A DNA stretch of 8,499 bases from an uncultured Phascolarctobacterium sp. (GTDB lineage Bacteria; Bacillota; Negativicutes; Acidaminococcales; Acidaminococcaceae), in assembly GCA_949287345.1 (NCBI GenBank), contig CASEGD010000057.1, positions 1-8,499 on the forward strand. Reading direction: 5' to 3'. Positions 1 through 7,238 of the stretch are shown here, piece after piece. Position numbers and translations under genes: made by a program. The notes beneath the pieces were generated by a model, which searched no databases, was not told the DNA's origin, and saw only the letters and a list, made by a program, of their open reading frames with translations. Position 1 is the stretch's first letter, and every line of letters starts with the position of its first letter.

Positions 1-984
1 CTGGTCATAGTAGCCTGCGTGGATGCCGTAGCTGCCCGGGGTATCCGCTTCAGCGCCCTTCCATGCCAGGTCTGCCCACCAGCCGTCTTTACCGGCGTTC
101 TCATATTCTTTATCGCCGCGCATATATTCGGCAGCAAGGGTAAAATCACCAAAGCCGTAGCTTGCGCCGACGTTCCAAATCTCTTTATCCATGTTGGAAT
201 TGGTTTTAAAATAACCAACGTAAGCGTCAACGTCGCCCAGCGCTGCTTCCAAAGTGCCGATGTAAATTCTGTCGTCGCTGTCCAGCAAATTGGTTTCGTC
301 AACTTCTACGCTGTCGTAAGCCTTGCCCGCTGCCGCGGATACTTTAATCTTGTCGCCGTAAGATACTTTCGCCATATCCATGTTGGCATCAAGGATATTG
401 CCGGTGAAGGTTACTTCGTTGTAACGGCCTGCCACAACGTCCAGCCCGCCGACGCGTCCTTCTACATAAGCACGGGCAAAGTCGATTTTGTCATCGCCGG
501 TGTCGTTGGTAAAGTCCTGATTGTTTTCAAACATACCGGTGTAAGCCCAGTCCTCGTTAATCTGGCCGTTTACCCACAGACGTGAACGCAAAAGCCCTTC
601 GTGTCCGTTTACATCGCCGTCCACATCACGGTAGGATGCGCGTACTTCGCCGGTAATTTTTACGTTGTCGGCTTTCTTTTCAAGGTTTGCTACACGCACG
701 CCGAGGCTGTCCAGTTCGTCAGCAAATTCAGCAGCCAGCTTGTCAACATCAGCGCCTTTCGCCATTGCTTTGGCAACAATCTGCGCCATTTCGTAGCGGG
801 TCATCAGCTTATCGCCGCCGTAAGTGCCGTCGGGGTAACCGTCAACCACGCCTTCTGCCGCTAATTTGTTAACAGCGTCATAAGCCCAGTGCCCTGCCGG
901 CACATCGCTGAACGGGTTTGCAGCATAAGCGCCGGCAGTTACGCCCAGCGCCATAGCCATTGCCAAAACTAAAGATTTTTTCAT
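1..984 (-). CDS. SLH-domain outer-membrane porin (OmpM-like), 3' end cut by window edge
   Basis: Translating the minus strand from the ATG at 984 gives 328 residues without a stop, so the C-terminus lies outside the window. Residues 1-21 form a signal peptide (MKKSLVLAMAMALG, cleavage near AYA-A). Residues 23-73 form one SLH domain, with FSDVP, GHWAYDAV, GYPDGTYGG and the TRYEMA signature. A short heptad-like stretch (about 75-97) follows, then sequence with alternating polar and aromatic residues typical of a porin barrel (for example RSRLWVNGQ, DFARAYVEGR, YGIHAGYYDQ). In Negativicutes, OmpM-type proteins are abundant porins whose periplasmic SLH domain binds modified peptidoglycan and ties the outer membrane to the wall. 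A GGAGG site at 993-997 lies 8 bases before the start. It sits 93 bp downstream of the small DnaA-like gene on the same strand. I see no convincing terminator between them, so it may be partly co-transcribed, although an abundant porin would be expected to have its own promoter. Confidence 0.93.
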   Translation of the reverse strand, partial: MKKSLVLAMAMALGVTAGAYAANPFSDVPAGHWAYDAVNKLAAEGVVDGYPDGTYGGDKLMTRYEMAQIVAKAMAKGADVDKLAAEFADELDSLGVRVANLEKKADNVKITGEVRASYRDVDGDVNGHEGLLRSRLWVNGQINEDWAYTGMFENNQDFTNDTGDDKIDFARAYVEGRVGGLDVVAGRYNEVTFTGNILDANMDMAKVSYGDKIKVSAAAGKAYDSVEVDETNLLDSDDRIYIGTLEAALGDVDAYVGYFKTNSNMDKEIWNVGASYGFGDFTLAAEYMRGDKEYENAGKDGWWADLAWKGAEADTPGSYGIHAGYYDQ

Positions 985-1020
985 TTTACACGCCTCCAGA
1001 ATGGATATATTTTTATCCCT

Positions 1021-1058
1021 GCGGCACGCCTGTAAAGTTTTCGTGTTGCCTTTACCGC
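1021..1058 (-). other. Interlocking inverted repeats in the porin leader
   Basis: GTAAAG (1032-1037) is complementary to CTTTAC (1050-1055), and GCGG (1021-1024) to CCGC (1055-1058). CACG (1025-1028) pairs with CGTG (1042-1045) in a way that crosses the first stem. The RNA could therefore form two mutually exclusive hairpins, or a pseudoknot, about 40-75 nt before the porin start. A TTTACA hexamer (minus strand, 1031-1036) lies inside it and could be a -35 element, but no good -10 follows at 17 bases. Function is unknown. Confidence 0.35.
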
Positions 1059-1077
1059 ATACTGCCGGGGATATGGC

Positions 1078-1437
1078 TTAATATGCGTCAAGGCCGCCGC
1101 GTCCACCGCCGACAACCCTTACGCTATCGACATTAAACGCAGCCTTAATTACCGGCAGCCAGCGGCTTACCAGCGCTGTTCGCAATTTTTCATGCCCTGC
1201 TAAAATCAGCATGGAGCTGCCGCTTAAATTTACATTTTCCAGCGGATTAATATATTTATCAAATACAGCTTCACCCATTGCCGTTTTTAAACGTACCAGC
1301 CCGTCAAGCAGTTCCGGCTTTTCAAAAGCGGCGCGGATTTCAAATTTTTCAAACCGTTCTGTTTTTACACTGGGATTTTCAGCATGCACAAATTCTTCGT
1401 CAAGCTTGCTGCCGTAACCCAAAAAATCTTCTGCCAT
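1078..1437 (-). CDS. Small protein with a DnaA domain I (DnaA_N)-like fold, no AAA+ domain
   Basis: The product is 119 aa. The first 43 residues are charged and match nothing I recognise. Residues about 44-108 follow the DnaA N-terminal domain pattern: a first helix (LLDGLVRLKTAMGEAVFDKY), the I-x-PL turn (INPLENV), a short strand (SSMLILAG) and a last helix pair (LRTALVSRWLPVIKAAF), ending in SVRVVGGG. In DnaA this domain mediates self-association and contacts DnaB helicase and regulators such as SirA or DiaA. Here the ATPase and DNA-binding domains are absent. The start is well supported by AAAGGAGG at 1446-1453. It lies about 100 nt downstream of a cobalamin-type riboswitch terminator on the same strand and should be under its control. 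It could be a regulator of initiation, a domain reused for other protein contacts, or a relic. The family call is by eye only. Confidence 0.6.
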   Translation of the reverse strand: MAEDFLGYGSKLDEEFVHAENPSVKTERFEKFEIRAAFEKPELLDGLVRLKTAMGEAVFDKYINPLENVNLSGSSMLILAGHEKLRTALVSRWLPVIKAAFNVDSVRVVGGGRGGLDAY

Positions 1438-1503
1438 AATAACAACCTCCTTTAATAATGAATCAGTACTTTAAACAGCACGCATTACAAGGCTGCGGTT
1501 GCT

Positions 1504-1526
1504 GTGCCGATAAAGCATTCCGGCAC
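1504..1526 (-). other. Perfect 6-bp hairpin between riboswitch terminator and gene
   Basis: GTGCCG (1504-1509) and CGGCAC (1521-1526) form a perfect stem with an 11-nt loop. No U-run follows on either strand, so it is not an intrinsic terminator. It lies in the leader RNA between the riboswitch terminator and the 119-aa gene. Confidence 0.4.
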
Positions 1527-1539
1527 TAAAATGGCATAC

Positions 1540-1568
1540 AAAAACCGCTCCGAAAAATATGGAACGGC
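1540..1568 (-). terminator. Intrinsic terminator of the cobalamin riboswitch
   Basis: Read on the minus strand, CCGTTCC (1561-1567) pairs with GGAGCGG (1545-1551) across a 9-nt loop, with one G-T wobble, and is followed directly by TTTTT. It lies about 45 nt after the aptamer and is the likely expression platform. The 5' arm can instead pair with GACGG at the aptamer's 3' edge (1611-1615), which would be an antiterminator. That switching model is inference. Confidence 0.75.
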
Positions 1569-1582
1569 AAAAAGCTATAATC

Positions 1583-1596
1583 CGGCCTTAAGGCCG
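1583..1596. other. Palindromic hairpin between aptamer and terminator
   Basis: CGGCC-TTAA-GGCCG is a perfect palindrome that forms a 5-bp stem with a 4-nt loop. It lies between the aptamer and the terminator hairpin and may be part of the expression platform. Confidence 0.4.
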
Positions 1597-1610
1597 ATGT
1601 TAGTTTTTAC

Positions 1611-1738
1611 CCGTCTCCCGCAGGTTAAGCTGCAATGCTTATATACAATAACTTGCTGGCTTAGGCTTTGCCCTTACAGCGGCGGGACCGCACCGGATTT
1701 GCACCGGTTAACATTACTGTACATGCTGTATTAGGTTA
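1611..1738 (-). promoter_or_regulatory. Cobalamin (B12) riboswitch aptamer, compact or divergent form
   Basis: The minus strand of 1674-1711 carries the cobalamin aptamer signature: a GGTGCAAATCCGG segment, then GCGGTCCCGCC and GCTGTAAGG. After it come AAGCCAGCAAG and, about 30 nt later, AACCTGC (1620-1626), which I take as a diverged B12 box and its closing strand. The part between CTGTAA and ACCTGC is about 50 nt, shorter than in most class I members, and the usual GGGAA before GGTG is replaced by GTTAA. A promoter sits just upstream (1746-1774) and an intrinsic terminator just downstream. The expected role is to reduce expression of the downstream genes when cobalamin is bound. The signature is strong; the exact boundaries and the ability to bind are not certain. 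Confidence 0.82.
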
Positions 1739-1745
1739 TGGCTTT

Positions 1746-1774
1746 ATTTTAGCACCGATTACTAATAAAGTAAA
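1746..1774 (-). promoter_or_regulatory. Promoter for the riboswitch transcript
   Basis: On the minus strand TTTACT (1769-1774) and TAAAAT (1746-1751) are separated by exactly 17 bases, a good sigma-A-like arrangement. Transcription would start near 1739, directly before the cobalamin aptamer. The flanking DNA is very AT-rich. Confidence 0.65.
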
Positions 1775-1876
1775 GTATTATTTGTATTATTTTCTTAATT
1801 AAAATTTATACCACATACTCGTATAGGGATACTTTCACTTAAATTTAACCGCAAAATTTCCATACCCCTGCCCGTA

Positions 1877-1905
1877 TTGACAAGGCTGTTTTTTGCGGCT
1901 ACACT
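1877..1905 (+). promoter_or_regulatory. Promoter of the MATE exporter gene
   Basis: A consensus -35 TTGACA (1877-1882), a 17-base spacer and TACACT (1900-1905) lie about 50 bp before the MATE start codon. It diverges from the riboswitch promoter. The remaining DNA between the two promoters (1775-1876) is AT-rich and holds no gene that I can support. Confidence 0.75.
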
Positions 1906-1954
1906 ATCGTTAGAAGCTGTTTTTAACGCAATTTTTATTTTGCAGGAGCTTAAA

Positions 1955-3331
1955 ATGAAAGCTTTATCCGGCAAGAAAACCAAAGACTTAACTCATGGCC
2001 CGATTGCCAAGCCGCTGTTCTGGTTCTCGCTGCCGCTGTTTGCGGGCAGCCTTATCCAGCAGCTGTACAGCACCGTAGATTTAATCTTCGTCGGGCAAAA
2101 CCTCGGCAAAGACGCTGCCGCAGCAGTCGGCGCCAGCACGTTTATCATTATAATCATCATCGGCTTTTTTATCGGCCTGTCCGTCGGCATCGGCGTTATA
2201 GCCGCACGTGAATTTGCCCGCGGCGAATTTGACGAACTGCACCGCGTGGTTCACTGCACAGCAGGCCTTACAATTGCCTTTTCAGTAATATTTACCATAC
2301 TTGGTATCTGGCTTGCGCCGACCGTGCTGGAATGGATGAACACGCCGCCCGAAATTATGCACTGGGGCACGGTTTACATCCGCGTCTTTCTGCTCAGCTT
2401 GTTTTCCATCGTCAGCTATAATGTGGGCAGCGGCATTTTAAGGGCGCTGGGCAATTCGCTTTCGCCGATGATTTACCAGCTTATCGGCGGCATCGCCAAC
2501 GTCATCGGCAACTTTTTGTTTGTGTATTACTGGAACTTCGGCATTACCGGTTCCGCCATGGCAACGGTTGTTTCGCAGACTCTGGCGGCATGGCTTGTCA
2601 TCCGCCACCTGTGCACTATGGACGAGCGTTACCGCCTGCGTTTCAAACAAATCTGCATCGACTGGCCGCTGGCGCGTGAGATTTTCCGCATCGGCATACC
2701 TGCGGCGATACAGACAACGGTTATTACGCTGTCTAACATAGTTGTGCAGACCAATATCAACGGGCTCGGCGTTAACAGCATTACCGCTTACGCCGCTTAT
2801 TTTAAAATTGAAAACGTCATTTACCTGCCGATAATGGCTATCGGGCAGGCGTGTTCCACCTTCGTCAGCCAGAACGTCGGCGTCGGCAAAATTATGCGCA
2901 GCAAGCGCGGTACGACTATTTCCATTTACTTCGGTCTTGCCGTTACCGCAGTTACTATCTGCGCAGTACTGTACCTTGCTGATTTTGCCTTCGGGCTGTT
3001 TACAAGCGATAAGGACGTTATCGCCATCGGCAGCAGCATTGCCTTTGTCATCATGCCGTTTTACTTTCTGTACGTTTTCCTCGAAGTGCTGGCATCCGCC
3101 ATCCGCGGCAGCGGCAGTACTTTGCCGACGATGTTTATTATTTTGCTGAATATGTGCGTTATCCGCATTTGCGTGCTGAAGCTGATTATGTACTTTAACC
3201 CTACCCCCGACGGCGTGGCGTGGGTGTACCCCATTACATGGGTGTTTACCGTTGCCAGCCTGTACTGGTATTACAAAAGCGAACGCTGGAACCCGGTTAA
3301 AATTCTGGCAAAACCTGACATGTCGCAATAA
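1955..3331 (+). CDS. MATE family multidrug/antimicrobial exporter (NorM/DinF type)
   Basis: The 458-residue product has the length and about 12 hydrophobic segments of a MATE transporter, an inner-membrane antiporter driven by Na+ or H+. The family signature is clear: residues about 28-60 read LFAGSLIQQLYSTVDLIFVG followed by LG and AAAVGAS, and the conserved GILRALGNSLSP (160-171) precedes the next helix. The second half repeats the pattern, with RIGIPAAIQ, CSTFVSQNVG and AIRGSGSTLP. The same frame is open back to 1877, but that region contains the promoter. The ATG at 1955, with GGAG 6 bases upstream (1945-1948), is the real start. It is monocistronic, with a terminator right after the stop. 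Substrate cannot be inferred: neighbours are unrelated and no regulator is adjacent. Residues 64-69 are six isoleucines in a row in the second transmembrane helix. Confidence 0.95.
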   Translation: MKALSGKKTKDLTHGPIAKPLFWFSLPLFAGSLIQQLYSTVDLIFVGQNLGKDAAAAVGASTFIIIIIIGFFIGLSVGIGVIAAREFARGEFDELHRVVHCTAGLTIAFSVIFTILGIWLAPTVLEWMNTPPEIMHWGTVYIRVFLLSLFSIVSYNVGSGILRALGNSLSPMIYQLIGGIANVIGNFLFVYYWNFGITGSAMATVVSQTLAAWLVIRHLCTMDERYRLRFKQICIDWPLAREIFRIGIPAAIQTTVITLSNIVVQTNINGLGVNSITAYAAYFKIENVIYLPIMAIGQACSTFVSQNVGVGKIMRSKRGTTISIYFGLAVTAVTICAVLYLADFAFGLFTSDKDVIAIGSSIAFVIMPFYFLYVFLEVLASAIRGSGSTLPTMFIILLNMCVIRICVLKLIMYFNPTPDGVAWVYPITWVFTVASLYWYYKSERWNPVKILAKPDMSQ

Positions 3332-3367
3332 AAAATTAAGACTGTACCCGTTAAGGTGCAGCCTTTT
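3331..3367. terminator. Bidirectional terminator between MATE and glycosylase genes
   Basis: Bases 3340-3348 pair with 3355-3363 (8 of 9 positions, one wobble) around loop CGTTAA. TTTT follows on the plus strand and TTAATTTTTT on the minus strand. It therefore can end both the MATE transcript and the convergent glycosylase transcript, whose stop codons flank it. Confidence 0.8.
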
Positions 3368-3377
3368 AAGTATGTGT

Positions 3378-3986
3378 TTATTTTTCTTGCCACAAATACC
3401 ACACAGCCAGCGAACGCCACGGACGCCAGTGTTCCGTAAGCTCTAAAATCTGTTTGCGCTTCGGCATGGCACTTAAATTAAAAATCTCTTTCACACGCTT
3501 CTGAAAGATAAAATCCGCCGTCGGCGCAATATCCGTGCGGCACAAAGCCAAAAGCAAAAACATTTCCGCCGTCCACTGGCCCAGCCCTTTAATCTGCGTA
3601 AGCTGCTTGGTTATTTCGGCGTCGGTCATGCTGTCAAACTTGTCCATGGTAACTTTGCCGGTTAAAACAGCGTCGGCAAAGCCTTTTAAGTAAATTACCT
3701 TTTGCTGCATAATTCCGCACGCGCACAGTGCCTCATCGCTGGCAGCGGCAATCGCCTCAGGCGTGATGGGTGTACCAACGGTTTCTTCCAGCTTTTTAAC
3801 CATTGCCAGGCTGACATCCGGTGGAAGCTGCTGGGAGATAATGCCGGTTAAAAGCGTGCCGAAATATTTTTGCGGCGCTTCGGGCTGCAAAGTGCAGACG
3901 CCATATTTGTCAATAAAGGGAATAAGCTCGGGCGCGTTTTCGCGCAGGTGTTGGCTGCCAAGAGCCCAATCCGGGGCTGTAAGCAT
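3378..3986 (-). CDS. DNA-3-methyladenine glycosylase II-like protein (AlkA/HhH-GPD), short form
   Basis: The 202-aa product is an HhH-GPD base-excision glycosylase. Residues about 40-60 carry the early motif (YFGTLLTGIISQQLPPDVS). Residues 131-142 are the helix-hairpin-helix (QIKGLGQWTAEM), and the following GPD segment (DIAPTADFIFQKRV) places the predicted catalytic Asp at 158, aligned with D238 of E. coli AlkA. The C-terminal WRPWRSLAVWYLW is also typical. These enzymes flip out and remove alkylated purines such as 3-methyladenine. Compared with E. coli AlkA (282 aa), the N-terminal TBP-like domain is missing; this shorter form is common in Firmicutes. There is no FeS cysteine cluster, which argues against endonuclease III or MutY. 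The start has AGGAGG seven bases upstream. It is transcribed alone, convergent with the MATE gene. Confidence 0.92.
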   Translation of the reverse strand: MLTAPDWALGSQHLRENAPELIPFIDKYGVCTLQPEAPQKYFGTLLTGIISQQLPPDVSLAMVKKLEETVGTPITPEAIAAASDEALCACGIMQQKVIYLKGFADAVLTGKVTMDKFDSMTDAEITKQLTQIKGLGQWTAEMFLLLALCRTDIAPTADFIFQKRVKEIFNLSAMPKRKQILELTEHWRPWRSLAVWYLWQEK

Positions 3987-4037
3987 AGGGAAACCTCCTG
4001 TATGATGAATGCTGTTAATTATAAAACCTTAAAAAAT

Positions 4038-4065
4038 ATTATACCATAAAAACGCCGAAAATTAA
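4038..4065 (-). promoter_or_regulatory. Extended -10 promoter of the glycosylase gene
   Basis: The minus strand reads TGGTATAAT (-10 TATAAT at 4038-4043, with the extended TG). A weak -35, TTAATT (4060-4065), lies 16 bases upstream. The leader to the ATG at 3986 is about 45 nt. Confidence 0.65.
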
Positions 4066-4124
4066 GGGGTTTGACAAGTTTTTAAAATAAAGCGCACCAA
4101 TTTAACAAAATTTTATAAAAAGGC

Positions 4125-4153
4125 TTGCGCTAACGTGATTTTTATGGTAATAT
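4125..4153 (+). promoter_or_regulatory. Promoter of the tRNA operon
   Basis: TTGCGC (4125-4130), a 17-base spacer ending in TGG, and TAATAT (4148-4153) lie about 27 bp before the first tRNA. It diverges from the glycosylase promoter. The DNA between them is very AT-rich, as UP elements often are. Confidence 0.65.
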
Positions 4154-4160
4154 TTATATC

Positions 4161-4176
4161 TGTCAGGACACTGACA
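4161..4176 (+). other. Perfect hairpin just before tRNA-Asp
   Basis: TGTCAG-GACA-CTGACA is a 6-bp stem with a 4-base loop, ending 3 bases before the mature 5' end of tRNA-Asp and close to the predicted transcription start. It could be a structured 5' leader of the precursor that RNase P removes, or an operator-like palindrome overlapping the start site. Confidence 0.4.
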
Positions 4177-4179
4177 TGA

Positions 4180-4256
4180 GGCCCGGTGGTTCAGTTGGTT
4201 AGAATGCCGCCCTGTCACGGCGGAGGTCGTGGGTTCGAGTCCCATCCGGGTCGCCA
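4180..4256 (+). tRNA. tRNA-Asp (GUC)
   Basis: 77 nt including an encoded CCA. The acceptor stem GGCCCGG/CCGGGTC has seven pairs (one G-T), with discriminator G. The anticodon stem CCGCC/GGCGG holds loop CTGTCAC with anticodon GTC at 4214-4216. The T-loop has the usual GTTCGAGTC. It is the first gene of a three-tRNA operon. Confidence 0.98.
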
Positions 4257-4258
4257 AT

Positions 4259-4333
<75 letters not shown>

Positions 4334-4340
4334 TTTTTTT

Positions 4341-4416
4341 AGGGGTATAGCTCAACTGGTAGAGTAGCGGTCTCCAAAACCGTTGGTTGTGGGTTCGATT
4401 CCTACTGCCCCTGCCA
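4341..4416 (+). tRNA. tRNA-Trp (CCA)
   Basis: 76 nt including an encoded CCA, seven bases (all T) after tRNA-Gly. The acceptor stem AGGGGTA/TGCCCCT pairs with one G-T, with discriminator G as expected for tryptophan. Anticodon loop CTCCAAA gives anticodon CCA at 4374-4376. It is the last gene of the operon. Confidence 0.98.
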
Positions 4417-4425
4417 CGCAAATAT

Positions 4426-4453
4426 GGCGCAGATTTTAATCTGCGTCTTTTTT
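4426..4453 (+). terminator. Intrinsic terminator of the tRNA operon
   Basis: CGCAGAT (4428-4434) pairs perfectly with ATCTGCG (4439-4445), extendable by two pairs at the base. It is followed by CTTTTTTG on the plus strand, 10 bases after the tRNA-Trp CCA end. Confidence 0.88.
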
Positions 4454-4485
4454 GTTTTTATAACATTTTCTCCCCTACTTACATC

Positions 4486-4519
4486 AAAAGCCCTGCGGTA
4501 CTTTGTACCACAGGGCTTT
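4486..4519 (-). terminator. Long hairpin ending the lspA-rluD-pyrR-LUD operon
   Basis: AAAGCCCTG-C-GGTAC (4487-4501) pairs with GTACC-A-CAGGGCTTT (4505-4519) with a single mismatch and a 3-base loop. The stop codon of the last operon gene is 20 bp upstream. The U-run is short on both strands, so its strength as an intrinsic terminator is uncertain; it also faces the tRNA operon. Confidence 0.7.
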
Positions 4520-4538
4520 GTTTATTGTATGCTTTTTC

Positions 4539-5195
4539 TCAATACCCTAAGTTTTCGCCGACGATGATTACTTTAATTCTTGCTTCTTTGGCGTTCATCA
4601 GGCTGCCTTTGCGGGTGGTTAAAATAAAGTTGCAAATGCTGTCGGGCGCAACGCAGTCATAGCAGTGCCCGCCCGTTTTGCACGGCGGGTTAAAGTTGGC
4701 AAAGCGCTGTACGTTAATCGGCGCGGCGTAATTGCGTGCGCGTGCCACAGCATCCTCATAGCTTTTTACAATTTTGTTGATGCCGGCAATAACAACAACG
4801 TGCTTGGGGCCAAACACCATTGCCGCCACGCGGTTGCCGGTGCCGTCGATGTTCACCATCACGCCGTCCTCGCTCATGGCGTTGGTGCTCATAAAAAAGG
4901 TGTCGCAGGTCAGCGCCTTACGCAGCAGCCCCATACGTTCTTCAGGGCTTTTTGCCGTGTCGCGGTCGATGACATTATACCCCTGCGTCCTTAAAACGTC
5001 CAGCAGGCCCATTTCCTCCAGCGTCATGCCGCCGCCCCACGATACGCACTGCTCCTTGTCAATAAAGCTCAGTGCCTTTGCCAGCGCTTCTTCCTTCGTC
5101 GGGCAGTAATAAGCCTCAAAAGCACGGCGCTCCAAATTTTTCACTACGCGCTGCGCCAAAACCTCTGTACGCAGCTCAAACGGTGTTTTTGCCAT
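4539..5195 (-). CDS. LUD-domain (LutB/LutC-type, DUF162) protein
   Basis: The 218-aa product matches stand-alone LUD-domain proteins of anaerobic Firmicutes. Residues 51-61 (VSWGGGMTLEE) and 104-142 (TNAMSEDGVMVNIDGTGNRV, then VFGPKHVVVIAGINKIV) are the usual nucleotide/phosphate-binding-like core. LUD proteins in lutABC operons take part in lactate oxidation, but single-domain relatives like this one have no proven role. Four cysteines, C172, C178, C181 and C188 (C-x5-C-x2-C-x6-C), lie together near the C-terminus and could bind a metal or FeS cluster. There is no full ferredoxin or LutB FeS domain. The start is supported by GGGAGGG at 5201-5207. It is the last gene of the operon, 33 bp after pyrR and with no lutA or lutB nearby, so a lactate role is not supported by context. 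Confidence 0.85.
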   Translation of the reverse strand: MAKTPFELRTEVLAQRVVKNLERRAFEAYYCPTKEEALAKALSFIDKEQCVSWGGGMTLEEMGLLDVLRTQGYNVIDRDTAKSPEERMGLLRKALTCDTFFMSTNAMSEDGVMVNIDGTGNRVAAMVFGPKHVVVIAGINKIVKSYEDAVARARNYAAPINVQRFANFNPPCKTGGHCYDCVAPDSICNFILTTRKGSLMNAKEARIKVIIVGENLGY

Positions 5196-5228
5196 AATTA
5201 TCCCTCCCTGCGCAAAATTACTGCTGTA

Positions 5229-6741
<1,513 letters not shown>

Positions 6742-7153
6742 ATTATCAGTCCAACTCCAATACAAATTGCAATATCTGCTATGTTAAAAATCGGCCACAC
6801 GCGGAAATCACGGTCGATGAGGTTGCCAACAGCGCCGCCCAAAAACAGGCCCGCGCCGCATTTAACCTCCCACGGCGATGCCAGAATCTCCTTGCGCGCC
6901 CAGATGATGAGCCCGATAACCGCCACGGCAATGCCGATAAAAAACAGGCGGCTGTGCGCAAACATACCAAACGCCGCGCCCGGGTTTAAAATATACGTTA
7001 AATGAAAAATTCCTTCAATAACGGGGATGCTCTGCCCCAGCGCCATGTTTTCCACCACAATGTACTTGGAAAACTGGTCCGCAATTACTACCAGAAGCGG
7101 CAGCACAAAAAGCCACATAGTTTCACCTTTACTGTTTATTTATACATATATTT

Positions 7154-7182
7154 ATTATAAACTACCTTGTAATTATTTTCAA
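7154..7182 (-). promoter_or_regulatory. Promoter of the lspA-rluD-pyrR-LUD operon
   Basis: On the minus strand TTGAAA (7177-7182), exactly 17 bases, then a perfect TATAAT (7154-7159). It lies about 36 bp before the lspA start codon. No attenuator-like hairpin is visible in the short leader. Confidence 0.8.
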
Positions 7183-7190
7183 TCGGCGTA

Positions 7191-7226
7191 AAATACAAAA
7201 GCCCGCTGTCATAGCGGCAGCGGGCT
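7191..7226 (-). terminator. Intrinsic terminator of the acyl-CoA dehydrogenase gene
   Basis: AGCCCGCTG (7200-7208) pairs perfectly with CAGCGGGCT (7218-7226) across a 9-nt loop. On the minus strand the stem is followed by TTTGTATTT. It starts 13 bases after the stop codon and directly precedes the lspA promoter. Confidence 0.88.
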
Positions 7227-7238
7227 GTAAGTTTTAAA

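Noticed and set aside
19..864. Plus-strand open frames opposite the porin gene
   Set aside because: The minus strand encodes a signal peptide, SLH domain and barrel in one uninterrupted frame; the plus frames have no recognisable content.
1504..1734. Plus-strand open frame of 76 codons
   Set aside because: It overlaps the riboswitch and its terminator in antisense and has no ribosome site or recognisable protein features.
2438..3328. Long minus-strand open frame (296 codons) opposite the MATE gene
   Set aside because: It is a shadow of the MATE coding frame: low-complexity, rich in N, H, A and D, with no family motif and no suitable ribosome site, while the plus-strand protein is unambiguous.
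4071..4076. TTGACA hexamer upstream of the tRNA operon as a -35 element
   Set aside because: No -10-like hexamer lies 16-18 bases downstream; the TTGCGC/TAATAT pair at 4125-4153 fits better.
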